Source of the DNA: JADJNY01 sp046349615
GTDB lineage: Bacteria; Planctomycetota; UBA1135; GCA-002686595
Assembly (NCBI GenBank): GCA_046349615.1
Contig: JAXMBZ010000015.1
Location: 1-64,000, forward strand
Length of the DNA: 64,000 nt
Direction: 5' to 3'
In this document: positions 48,472-57,056 of the stretch, piece by piece
Layout: every line of letters begins with the position of its first letter
Numbering within the stretch: the stretch's first letter is position 1
The notes under the pieces: generated by a model
What the model was told of the DNA's origin: nothing
What the model saw: the letters and a program-made list of their open reading frames with translations, nothing else
Databases searched by the model: none
Made by a program: the position numbers and the translations under genes

Positions 48472-49245
48472 TCAGGCCGCGACCTTGGCCCGCACGGAGG
48501 GCGGCAGGAAGCCCTTCAGCTTCTCCTTGATCAGCTGCGGCTTCTCGCCGGATTGGATGGCGACGATGCCTTCGATCATCAGCTCGCGCATCTGGTATTC
48601 CTGCTTCGCGCGGATGTCGAGCTTGCCGGCCATCGGGAGCATGACCATGTTCGCGACGAACGCGCCGTAGAACGTGCCGACGAGCGCGCCGGCCATGCCC
48701 GCGCCGATCTTCGACGGGTCGGACAGGTTCGAGAGCATCTGCACGAGACCGATCAGGGTCTCGACCATCCCGAACGCCGGCGCGAACGTGCCGAGCTGTT
48801 CGAGCATCTTCTTGCCGACGGCGTGACGCTGCTTCTCGACCTCGGCTTCGAGCTCGAGGATGTCGCGCACGGTCTGCGCGCTGAAGCCGTCGATGACGAG
48901 CTGGATCCCCTTCGCGAAGAACGGATCGCTGACGTCCTTCAACTTGCCTTCGAGCGCGAGCAGGCCCTCTTTGCGCGCGAGGTTCGCGTACTCGATGATG
49001 CGATCGATTTCCTGCGTGGGCTCGGGGATCTTGTTGATGAAGTTCTTCAAGATGATCTTGATGAGCCCCTTCACGTCCGAGAGCGGGAAGTGGATCAAGA
49101 TCGCCGCGAACGAACCGCCGCACACGACGGCCGCGGCGGGCGGGTGGACGAAGAGCTTGAGCGCGGACAGACCGCCGCCGTGGCTCATCGACCAGAGGAT
49201 CAGGCCGAGGCCGAGCGTGTAGCCGAGCAGCGTTGCGACGTCCAT
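48472..49245 (-). CDS. motA: MotA flagellar stator proton/sodium channel protein
   Basis: A 257-aa MotA/PomA-type protein with four membrane segments: the first (VATLLGYTLGLGLILWSM), the second (PPAAAVVCGGSFAAILI), a cytoplasmic domain with charged residues and EKPQLIKEKLKGFLPP, and the channel-forming pair MVETLIGLVQML and GALVGTFYGAFVANMVMLPM. Forms the ion channel with MotB. First gene of motA-motB-motB2-fliL. Confidence 0.9.
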   Translation of the reverse strand: MDVATLLGYTLGLGLILWSMSHGGGLSALKLFVHPPAAAVVCGGSFAAILIHFPLSDVKGLIKIILKNFINKIPEPTQEIDRIIEYANLARKEGLLALEGKLKDVSDPFFAKGIQLVIDGFSAQTVRDILELEAEVEKQRHAVGKKMLEQLGTFAPAFGMVETLIGLVQMLSNLSDPSKIGAGMAGALVGTFYGAFVANMVMLPMAGKLDIRAKQEYQMRELMIEGIVAIQSGEKPQLIKEKLKGFLPPSVRAKVAA

Positions 49246-49507
49246 GTGGGGCGGTGGTCTCGGGTGGAGCTCCAGGACACGCGCGCGACGACGTCGACCG
49301 CCGCGGGGGGAGCGCGGGCGTGGAGGAGCACGCCTTCATCGGCAGGCACCGCGTTCCTTCCGTAGCCGGGCTCCTCGGACCTGGAAAAAGGGGCCCAGGG
49401 AGCGGGTCGAGTGCGGTGGACCGGTGCGCTGCGGGCGTGCACTCGGAAGGAAATTCCGAAGGGCGAGCGCGTGGATCCCGAGGGCGCGCTCCAATTCGCC
49501 GAAACGC

Positions 49508-52111
49508 ATGCATTCGATCCGCGCGCGGTGGGACCAGGTCGGCGTGAACGACGTGGAGGAGGCCCGCAGCTTCGAGCTCTTCGCCGAGAACGGCGCGTTC
49601 GTGCGTCGGCTCGCGCGCAGCCTCGTTCGCGATCCACACGGGGCCGACGACCTCGTGCAGGAGACGTGGATCGCGGCGCTCGCGCATCCGCCGGGCGAGA
49701 CGTCGTCGGTCCGCGCGTGGCTGGGGGCCGTGCTGCGCAATCTCGCGCGCAAGCGCGGACGCGGCGAGCAACGCCGTGCACGTCGGGAGCAGCTCGCCGC
49801 CGCATGCGCGCTGCGACCCTCGACGGACGAGGTCGTCGCCGGGCTCGAGTTGCAGACGCTGCTCGCTCGCGCTTTGCTCGGACTCGAGGAGCCGTATCGC
49901 ACGACGGTGTACTTGCGCTTCCACGAGGACCTTCCGCCGCGCGAGATCGCGCGTCGACTCGGGCTCTCCGTCCACACCGTCAAATCGCATCTCGCTCGCG
50001 GCCTCGAGCGTCTCCGCGCCGAGTTGGACGCGCGGCACGCAGGCCGGCGCGAGGAGTGGCTCGGTCTCCTCGTTCCGGTCCTGGGGGGGGAGCATGCGGC
50101 CCGTGTCGTGCTCGGAGGTCTCATCGTGCAAGCGAAACTCGTCCTGGCTGCGTGTGTCGTGCTCGTCGTCGCCGCGTACTTCGTCCTCGAGAGCCGGAAG
50201 CCCGACACGACCGCGAGCGAGGCCGGGAGTGCTTCGACGGCGAGCGCAAGCGCCCTGCTCGCCGCGTCCGAGGGCCCGACTCACGGAACGACGCTCGCAT
50301 CGGAGAGCTCCGTGACCGCGGCGGTCGCACCGCCTCGGACTGCCGCTGGAGCACCGTCGCCCGTCGTGCCTTCGGCGCCCCGACTCCGAGGTCGCGTCGT
50401 GGACACGCACGGAGTCGGCGTCGGCGAGCTCGTCGTGAGCTCCATCGAGCGAGTCGCGTTCGAGAGCGGAGCCGCGGCGCCGTGGAAGGAGCTCGCGCGG
50501 ACCGACTCGAGCGGCGCGTTCGACGCGGAACCGCTCGACGGCACGCTCTTCCTCGAGGCTCGAGGGGACGGATGGACGACCGTGATCCGCTCGTACCTGT
50601 GGGGAGAGAAGACGCGCACGCAACCCGTGATCGTCGTGGCGCGTGAGAACCCGCTCGGCGGACTCGTGCTCGACGTCACGCGTCGGCCCGTCGAAGGGGC
50701 CACGATCACGCTCGAGCCCGACGAATCGCTGCGCCGCGAGCTCGGCATCGTGCTCGACAACACCGCGAAGAAGTCGTGGACGACGAAGAGCGACGCCGAG
50801 GGCCGCTTCGAGCTCCCCGACGCGCCGCGCGTCCTCGGGCGGGTCGTCGTGCGTTCCCCGAACCATCGCGAACTCGCCGTTCCGATCCCCGACCACCCCG
50901 AGCGCGACCTCGTCTTCGTGCTTCAGCCGCTCGAGGTGCCGCACGTGCGCGTCACCGGCGTCGTCGTCGATCCAAAGGGTGCTCCGGTGCCCGACAGTTG
51001 GGTCGTGCTCGGCTCGCGCTCGCAGAAGACCGACGCGCACGGACGCTTCGAATTCGACGCGACGGCGTCGGGCCAGTCGAACCGCGCGAAACGGAACTCG
51101 ACCGGAGCCTGGGTCGTCGAGGACGACCGCAGCGAACTGCGCGCGATCCACGCCGGCTATCTCCCGGCCGTCCTCCCCGTGCCCGAGCTCCGTGAACTCG
51201 AGTTGCATCCGCCGACCGATCCCTTCGTGTTGACGCTCGGGCCGCCGCCGCTCGTGATCCGCGGTCGGGTCGAGGACGAAGACGGCGCGGTCGTGGACAA
51301 AGCGACCGTGCAGCTCCTGGATCCAACGGAGTTCGGCGTCCTTCCGCGCGGGAGCGACGACGTCGCGTTGGAAGTGTCCATGGAGGACCTCCTTCGCGGG
51401 GGTCGCGAAGCGCCGCCGATCGTCACGGATGCCGAGGGGCGCTTCGAGCTCGGCGGTCTGCTCGACAAGACCTACGACCTCTTCGTGTTCGCGCGTCCGT
51501 CGCTTCGTCGTGTGCGCGTCGACTCGGTGCGCGCCGGGACGCAGGACCTCGTCGTGCGCCTCTCGGGATCGAAGGGGTTGAAGCGCGTCGCCGGTCGCGT
51601 CGTCACGAAGACGGGCGCGCGCGTCGCCGGCGTGCCGGTGTTCGCGGGATTCAAGCTCCCGAGCGGGATGCCCACGATGGCCGCGCGGAAGACGACCGAC
51701 TCCGAAGGGTGGTTCGATTTCGAGCCGATGGCGATCGAAGGCGTCGGGCTCCAGGTCGCGACCGAGGACCTCTTCCTCGTCTACTGGCGCGAGCTTTCGG
51801 CGGACGAAGCGCTCGACGGCCTCGAGCTCGTCGTCTCGCGACGTTGCTTCGTGCAGCTCGACCTCAGCGATCGCGCCGAGCTCGCGGACCACGCCGTGCC
51901 GTTGAACGCGCGCGGCGAACGCACGCAGATCATGGAGTTCTTCGACGGTGCGATCGCGCTGCCCGACGTCATCCGGCTCACGAACGGCAAGAGCGAGGTC
52001 GTCGCGGTCGAGGAAGACACGACGGTGATCGCGTTCTTCCGCGGCGAAGAGGAAGTCGCGCGCAAGAGCGTGCAGGTTGTGCCGCGCGAGAAGATCGTCG
52101 TGCGGCCGTGA
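49508..52111 (+). CDS. ECF sigma factor fused to a membrane segment and CPR ectodomain
   Basis: An 867-aa fusion. Residues about 20-80 are sigma region 2 (FVRRLARSLVRDPHGADDLV), residues about 125-175 are region 4 (LEEPYRTTVYLRFHEDLPPR, LGLSVHTVKSHLARGLERLR). A membrane segment follows at about 209-227 (AKLVLAACVVLVVAAYFVLE). Residues about 230-867 form an exported Ser/Ala-rich linker and several CPR beta-sandwiches (GRVVDTHGVGVGELVVSS, GVVVDPKGAPVPDSWVVL, GRVVTKTGARVAGVPVFA). The sigma part would face the cytoplasm and the CPR part the outside. ATG 49508 is used; GTG 49544 would also fit. It shows no frameshift. Confidence 0.85.
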   Translation: MHSIRARWDQVGVNDVEEARSFELFAENGAFVRRLARSLVRDPHGADDLVQETWIAALAHPPGETSSVRAWLGAVLRNLARKRGRGEQRRARREQLAAACALRPSTDEVVAGLELQTLLARALLGLEEPYRTTVYLRFHEDLPPREIARRLGLSVHTVKSHLARGLERLRAELDARHAGRREEWLGLLVPVLGGEHAARVVLGGLIVQAKLVLAACVVLVVAAYFVLESRKPDTTASEAGSASTASASALLAASEGPTHGTTLASESSVTAAVAPPRTAAGAPSPVVPSAPRLRGRVVDTHGVGVGELVVSSIERVAFESGAAAPWKELARTDSSGAFDAEPLDGTLFLEARGDGWTTVIRSYLWGEKTRTQPVIVVARENPLGGLVLDVTRRPVEGATITLEPDESLRRELGIVLDNTAKKSWTTKSDAEGRFELPDAPRVLGRVVVRSPNHRELAVPIPDHPERDLVFVLQPLEVPHVRVTGVVVDPKGAPVPDSWVVLGSRSQKTDAHGRFEFDATASGQSNRAKRNSTGAWVVEDDRSELRAIHAGYLPAVLPVPELRELELHPPTDPFVLTLGPPPLVIRGRVEDEDGAVVDKATVQLLDPTEFGVLPRGSDDVALEVSMEDLLRGGREAPPIVTDAEGRFELGGLLDKTYDLFVFARPSLRRVRVDSVRAGTQDLVVRLSGSKGLKRVAGRVVTKTGARVAGVPVFAGFKLPSGMPTMAARKTTDSEGWFDFEPMAIEGVGLQVATEDLFLVYWRELSADEALDGLELVVSRRCFVQLDLSDRAELADHAVPLNARGERTQIMEFFDGAIALPDVIRLTNGKSEVVAVEEDTTVIAFFRGEEEVARKSVQVVPREKIVVRP

Positions 52112-52122
52112 GCGTCGAGCTC

Positions 52123-52158
52123 CATCGCGCCGTCGTCGAACTGGAGCTCGGCGCGATG
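52123..52158. terminator. Candidate hairpin between convergent genes
   Basis: The arms CATCGCGCCG (52123-52132) and CGGCGCGATG (52149-52158) pair around a 16-nt loop between the convergent sigma-fusion and CPR genes. No T-run, so a weak terminator call. Confidence 0.35.
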
Positions 52159-52211
52159 CGGCGCTCCGCCGCGGGTCGTGGAGGAGCGCACCGAGCGCGC
52201 CCGACCGTGCG

Positions 52212-54986
52212 TCACTTCGGCTGCGCCGCGTCGACGAGCTCGAGGCGCGCGGGGTCGGGGCCCGACGACGTCCAGTCGAACTCGAGCGGTGCGAAGCGCG
52301 GGCCCGGTTCGACGCCGGCGCGCGGCGGCTCGACCTCGCACTGCAATCGGTAGCGGCCCGTCGGCAGCTCGATCGTCGCTTCGCCCGCGGCGTTCGTGCG
52401 CGCGCGCAGCACCGGCGCCGTCGCGGTCGCGTCGAGCTGCGTCACCGTGAAGCGGCGCTCTGCGAGCGGCGCCTTCGTGCGCGCGTCGACGAGCACGAGC
52501 GGCGCTTCGACGAGGCGCAATTCGAGCACGAGTTCGTTCACGCGGCCCGACGCGACGCGCGCGAGCTCCGGCGCGGTCCACGTCCAGCTCCGGCCCGGCA
52601 GCGTCGCGACGACCGTCAGGTCGCCCGGCAGGAGCGGGATCGACACCGCGGAGCCGTCGCCGTTCGTGCGCAGCACCGTCGTCGGATACGGCGCGCCGCG
52701 CGCGGTGAGCGTGAGCTCCGCGCCTTCGACGCCTTGCCCCTGCACGAGCAGCGTGAACGAGAGAGCGCCCGGTCCGCTCGTGCGCACGTCGAACTCGCGC
52801 GTCGTCGGCGCGCCCGCGGCGATCTCGACGAGGCCGAGCGGGACGCGACCGCGCGGCTGCAGCGTGCCGCCGCCTTCGCGCGCTTCGGGAAGGAGGAGTT
52901 CGAGCTGCCACGTGCCCGCGGCGAGGTGCTCGAGCGTGAACGTGCCGTCGCTCGCGACCTCGAAGCCGCTCGGGAGGTCGTTCATCGACTGCAGCGCGTT
53001 CCAGCGATTGCGCAGCTCGTTGGCGTCGCTCGACGGCGTCGGACACACGAGCGCGCCGGCGAGGTCGAGCTCGTCGCCGACGAGGACGCGTCCGTGCAGC
53101 GCACCGCGCGCGGGGAGCGCGAGCACGATCTCGGCGGGCGCGTCGGCGCTCGCGAGGAGCGCGGTCGCGGGCGCCGGCGACGGCGCGCCGGGGATCGGGC
53201 TCGGCAGCGGTTTCGGCGGCGCGGAGACGCCGTTCGGTGCGCTCGACGCCTGCGGAGCAGCCGGGTGGCTCGTCGACTTCGCCGACGCGGACGTGTCGCC
53301 CGAGGCACCGGTCTTCGCCGGTGTGGTCGTGCTGCTCGCCCCGTTCGACTTCGTCGGCTCCGCGCCGTTGGAGCTCGGCGTCGCGTTCGCTCCGTCCTGC
53401 GCCGGCGCGACGTCGAGCGTCACGTTCATGCGCGCCGTCTCGAGCAGCGAACGCACGGCGCGCACGCGCCAACCGCCGGGCGCGAGCGCGTCGAAGCGGA
53501 AACGTCCCCGCACGTCGGTCGTCGTCCTGCGCGTCTGCGCGTCGCTCCACGGCGACCAGGCGAGCCCGCCGCCGTCGAGGAGGGAGACGATCTGCACCTC
53601 GGTGAACGCGACGGGCGTCTCTCCATCGCTCTCGACGAGCCGGCCTTCGAGCGCGAGCCCGCGGTCGAGCTCGATCGTGACGACGCGCGCGGGCTCCGTG
53701 GAAGGGTCCGCGCTCGGGGCACTGTTCGCTGAGCTCGGATCGGGTTTCGCCGCGCCGTTCGAGCTCGAGCCCTGCGGCGCATCGAATGCGTCGACGAGCA
53801 CTTCCTTCGGCGCGTAGCCCTCCGCCGTCACCGTGAACGTCTGCGCGATCGGGAGGAACCCGCCGATGCGTCCGTCCTCGGGCGGCTTCGAGCCCGGCGG
53901 ATACAGGTCGATCGTGCTCCCGCGGAGGAGCCCGTCCTCGAAGCGCGTGCGCAGCCCGAACACGTGCACCGGCGCGTGCGTCGCGGCGTCGCGCACGTCG
54001 AGCACGAGCGTGCCCGCGCCGACGAGCCGCGCTTCGACGGGCGTGCCGGGCTCGACGTTTTCGCGCTTCCACGGACGGAAGCGCGGGTCGCGGATCTCGA
54101 CCGTGTACGGCCCCGCGTCGAGGTCGTCGAACGTGATCCAACCCGGCGAGCGCGAGTCGCGCTTCCCACGGCGCGGCTCGCCGTCCTTCGCGGAGAGGAA
54201 CACGTCCTGCACGTCGTTGCCCACGGCGTAGAACGGCTGCGTCGAGATTTGCACGCTGATGCGCCGCGTGTTGTCGGGGCCGTCGTAGACGAGCTCCGCC
54301 TCCGTGATCTCGTCCGCGGCGACGTCGAGCGTCGCGCCCTCGATCCAGCCGCCCATGCGCGAGTACGCCTGCACGCGAACCGGTCCCGGCGGAAGGTCCT
54401 CGACGAGGAAACGGCCTTCGCTCGGATCGTACGCGCCCTGCCCGCGCGCCGGCTCGCCGCGCGTTCCGTAGCTCGTGCGGACGCGGTCCGCGTAGATCGC
54501 CCATCCGTCGCGCACGGGGCGGCCCTGCGCGTCGACGATGCGTCCGGAGATCGCGCCGCCGCGTTGGAGCACGAACTCGCCGAGCTCGACGCGCTCACCG
54601 GAGCGGAGCGCGCTCCAACGCCACGTCGCGCCGACGTAGCCCGGCACTTTGACGTTGAGCGTGAACTGGTGGCTCGGCGGCGCGTCGAACGCGAGCTCGA
54701 AGCGGCCGTCGTCGCCGCTCTCGACGCGCGGACTGCGCCACGCTTCGCTCGCGACGCCGGGCTTCGGGCGCAGCGGATACCCCGTGAGCTCGACCGCGAC
54801 GCCGACGGCGGGCTTGCCGCCCTCGAGCACGAACCGACCCGCGAGCACCGCGTCGGCGGGCCGCGCGGCCGGGAGCTCGCGCACGGCCTCCGGCGCCTGC
54901 GCCCCGAACGCGCCCGCGCCGCACACGAGGAGCGCGAACGCGGCGCGGAGAACGGTCGCGAGGGAACGAGCTGCGCGTCGAATCAT
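52212..54986 (-). CDS. Large exported CPR-domain protein
   Basis: A 924-aa exported protein with signal peptide (LATVLRAAFALLVCGAGAFG). It contains multiple CPR beta-sandwiches (RFVLEGGKPAVGVAVELTGY, GRIVDAQGRPVRDGWAIY, GRLVESDGETPVAFTEVQIV, GRVLVGDELDLAGALV) and two low-complexity linkers rich in Ser, Pro, Asn, Ala and Thr (about 420-450 and 545-630). Surface-located, partner unknown. The family B box lies 26 bp before its ATG at 54986. Confidence 0.8.
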   Translation of the reverse strand: MIRRAARSLATVLRAAFALLVCGAGAFGAQAPEAVRELPAARPADAVLAGRFVLEGGKPAVGVAVELTGYPLRPKPGVASEAWRSPRVESGDDGRFELAFDAPPSHQFTLNVKVPGYVGATWRWSALRSGERVELGEFVLQRGGAISGRIVDAQGRPVRDGWAIYADRVRTSYGTRGEPARGQGAYDPSEGRFLVEDLPPGPVRVQAYSRMGGWIEGATLDVAADEITEAELVYDGPDNTRRISVQISTQPFYAVGNDVQDVFLSAKDGEPRRGKRDSRSPGWITFDDLDAGPYTVEIRDPRFRPWKRENVEPGTPVEARLVGAGTLVLDVRDAATHAPVHVFGLRTRFEDGLLRGSTIDLYPPGSKPPEDGRIGGFLPIAQTFTVTAEGYAPKEVLVDAFDAPQGSSSNGAAKPDPSSANSAPSADPSTEPARVVTIELDRGLALEGRLVESDGETPVAFTEVQIVSLLDGGGLAWSPWSDAQTRRTTTDVRGRFRFDALAPGGWRVRAVRSLLETARMNVTLDVAPAQDGANATPSSNGAEPTKSNGASSTTTPAKTGASGDTSASAKSTSHPAAPQASSAPNGVSAPPKPLPSPIPGAPSPAPATALLASADAPAEIVLALPARGALHGRVLVGDELDLAGALVCPTPSSDANELRNRWNALQSMNDLPSGFEVASDGTFTLEHLAAGTWQLELLLPEAREGGGTLQPRGRVPLGLVEIAAGAPTTREFDVRTSGPGALSFTLLVQGQGVEGAELTLTARGAPYPTTVLRTNGDGSAVSIPLLPGDLTVVATLPGRSWTWTAPELARVASGRVNELVLELRLVEAPLVLVDARTKAPLAERRFTVTQLDATATAPVLRARTNAAGEATIELPTGRYRLQCEVEPPRAGVEPGPRFAPLEFDWTSSGPDPARLELVDAAQPK

Positions 54987-55012
54987 GGCCGAGGACCCGA
55001 CGAGGATACCCG

Positions 55013-55043
55013 GTACGGAGTCAGGCCGTTTTTTCAACCGATT
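55013..55043 (-). promoter_or_regulatory. Conserved upstream box (family B), CPR gene
   Basis: A 30-bp copy of the hem-operon box, reading TTGAAAAAACGGCCTGACTC then CGTAC on the - strand, 26 bp before the start codon of the CPR gene. Confidence 0.5.
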
Positions 55044-55092
55044 CGCGCGCTCGCAGGCCCCCTCCGGCCCGCGGCGCGCTCCACGCCGACTC

Positions 55093-56847
55093 CTACAGGA
55101 CGGCCCAGTCGAAGATCAGCGCGTTCGTGCGGTTCGACGTCGCCGGCGGACAGAAGCTCGCCGCGGCGTTGCGGTAGAAGCACTGGTAGAAGCGGCGAAC
55201 CTCGGTGGGAGGAAGGTGACCGCGCACGCTGATGCCCGTGTCCCCGCCCTCGGGGTAACGGCTCGTGTTGCCGACGACGGCCTTGGTGCCGAGTCGGAAC
55301 AGGTTGCCTCCGACGCAACCGACGCCGTCGTCGATCGGGACGGGCGGGACGGCCCAGTCTCCCTGGAAGAAGATGCAGAACGCGCCGGTGAGGTTCGATG
55401 CGTCGAGCACGAGCGTGTCGGTGAAGACGTACGCATCGCCGGACGCCGTGAGCCGTCCGCCGGACGTGAACGCGGAGTTCGCGCAGCCGCGCCCCGGGCC
55501 GCCGGAGTTCCCGCACGGGCACGCCTGCACGTAGCCGTCGTCGGGGCAGAACGTGATCGGCGCGGCGACGCTTCGGTCGCGCAGGTACACGTCCCACCGC
55601 GCGTTCGTGTCCCAGGGCCCGAGGTTCGACGCGAGCGTGCTGAAGAGCACGTAGCGGCCGTCGGGCGTGATCGACGACGTGTCGCAGCCGTTGTCGCCCT
55701 GCGCGTTCGTCGAGCTCACGCTCGCGCGCACCGTCGTGCTGGTCAGACGATCGCGCACGAAGATGTCCGAGAGACCGTTCGTGTCCCCGAGGACGAGGCC
55801 GCTCGCGGAGCTCAAGAACGTGACGAAGCGTCCGTCCGCGGAGATCGACGGCAGGCGCGCGAAGCCGGTCGACTGCAGGCCGGCGTCGTCGACGTCGACG
55901 ATCTCCGTCACGCCGGCGGCGAGGTCGCGCACGAACACGTCCTCGAGCGGGTTCGTGTCGCTCGCGATCAAGTTCGTCGCGGGCGAGCGGAACGCGACGA
56001 AGCGTCCGTCGGCGGAGAGCGCGCAGTCGAAGCAGTGGTCCAGCGGCTCCACACCGCCCGGGCCCACGCTCGCGCGAAGCGTGGTCGCGGTCACGCGGTC
56101 GCGCACGAACACGTCGTAGCGCGCGTTCGTGTCGCCGGCCACGAGGTTGCTCGCGGCGGAGTAGAACGCGACGAAGCGCCCGTCGCCCGAGATCGACGGA
56201 CCCGCGGAGAAGTCGTTCGCCTGGAGGCCGCCGGCGCCGACGCTGACGCGCTCGGTCGTCCCGAGGAGACGGTCGCGCAGGAAGACATCCGAGAAGGTGT
56301 TCGTGTCGCCGGGAACGAGGTCGCTCGCCGTGCTCGTGAACGCGACGAACCGTCCGTCGGCGGAGATCGAGGCCGCGACGGCGCCTCCGATGGACTGCGC
56401 TCCGCCCGTGCCGACGCTGACGCGCTCGGTCGTCCCGAGCTGGACGTCGCGCACGAACACGTCGGACGCTCCGTTCGTGTCGCCCGCGACGAGGTCCGAG
56501 GCGAAGCTCTGGAACGCGACGAAGCGTCCGTCGGCGGAGAGGCTCGGCAACGTCGAGTGATCGTCGCCCGGAGCGCCGCCGAGGCCGAGGCTCAGGCAGC
56601 TCGTCGTGCCGTTGCGGCGATCGTGGAGGAACACGTCGGTCGCTGCGTTCGTGTCGGACGGCGCGAACGTCGTCGCCTCGCTGTCGAACGCGATCCAGCG
56701 TCCGTCCGCGGACAGCGTCGCATGACGGCTGTGGTGGTTGCCCTCCTCTCCGCCGGAGCCCGTGCTCTGGCGCACGGTCGTCTGCGCCGAAACCGAGGCT
56801 GCGAGCGTGAGCGCGAGAGCGGGGAGCGTCGTGATGCGAGGGTGCAT
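55093..56847 (-). CDS. Exported TolB-like repeat protein with CPCGN C-terminal module
   Basis: A 584-aa exported protein. After a signal peptide (LPALALTLAASVSAQ) come eight TolB/PD40-type blades, each with SADGRFVAFQSFASDLVAGD, then a TN and DVFVRDR pattern, predicting a beta-propeller. From about residue 430 the protein ends in the same Cys-rich module as the protein at 26212-27333 (ACPCGNSGGPGRGCANS, FCIFFQGDW, FYQCFYRNAAASFCPP). Function unknown; probably surface-bound. Confidence 0.8.
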   Translation of the reverse strand: MHPRITTLPALALTLAASVSAQTTVRQSTGSGGEEGNHHSRHATLSADGRWIAFDSEATTFAPSDTNAATDVFLHDRRNGTTSCLSLGLGGAPGDDHSTLPSLSADGRFVAFQSFASDLVAGDTNGASDVFVRDVQLGTTERVSVGTGGAQSIGGAVAASISADGRFVAFTSTASDLVPGDTNTFSDVFLRDRLLGTTERVSVGAGGLQANDFSAGPSISGDGRFVAFYSAASNLVAGDTNARYDVFVRDRVTATTLRASVGPGGVEPLDHCFDCALSADGRFVAFRSPATNLIASDTNPLEDVFVRDLAAGVTEIVDVDDAGLQSTGFARLPSISADGRFVTFLSSASGLVLGDTNGLSDIFVRDRLTSTTVRASVSSTNAQGDNGCDTSSITPDGRYVLFSTLASNLGPWDTNARWDVYLRDRSVAAPITFCPDDGYVQACPCGNSGGPGRGCANSAFTSGGRLTASGDAYVFTDTLVLDASNLTGAFCIFFQGDWAVPPVPIDDGVGCVGGNLFRLGTKAVVGNTSRYPEGGDTGISVRGHLPPTEVRRFYQCFYRNAAASFCPPATSNRTNALIFDWAVL

Positions 56848-57056
56848 GGTCCAAGCTCGGGGAAGGAGGCCGTGGGAGGGAGGCACGACCTGGAGTCTCG
56901 CACACGAAACGGAATCGAGCACCGGAGAGCACCGTTCCCACGCGCTCGCGGCGGCGGCCGGAGCGTTGCGCGCTGCTCGGCCGGTGCAGCGACGGGCGCC
57001 GCGCGCGGCGCGGAGGCATGAGCGGCGGCGGCCGGAGCGTTGCGCGGCGCGGCGCG

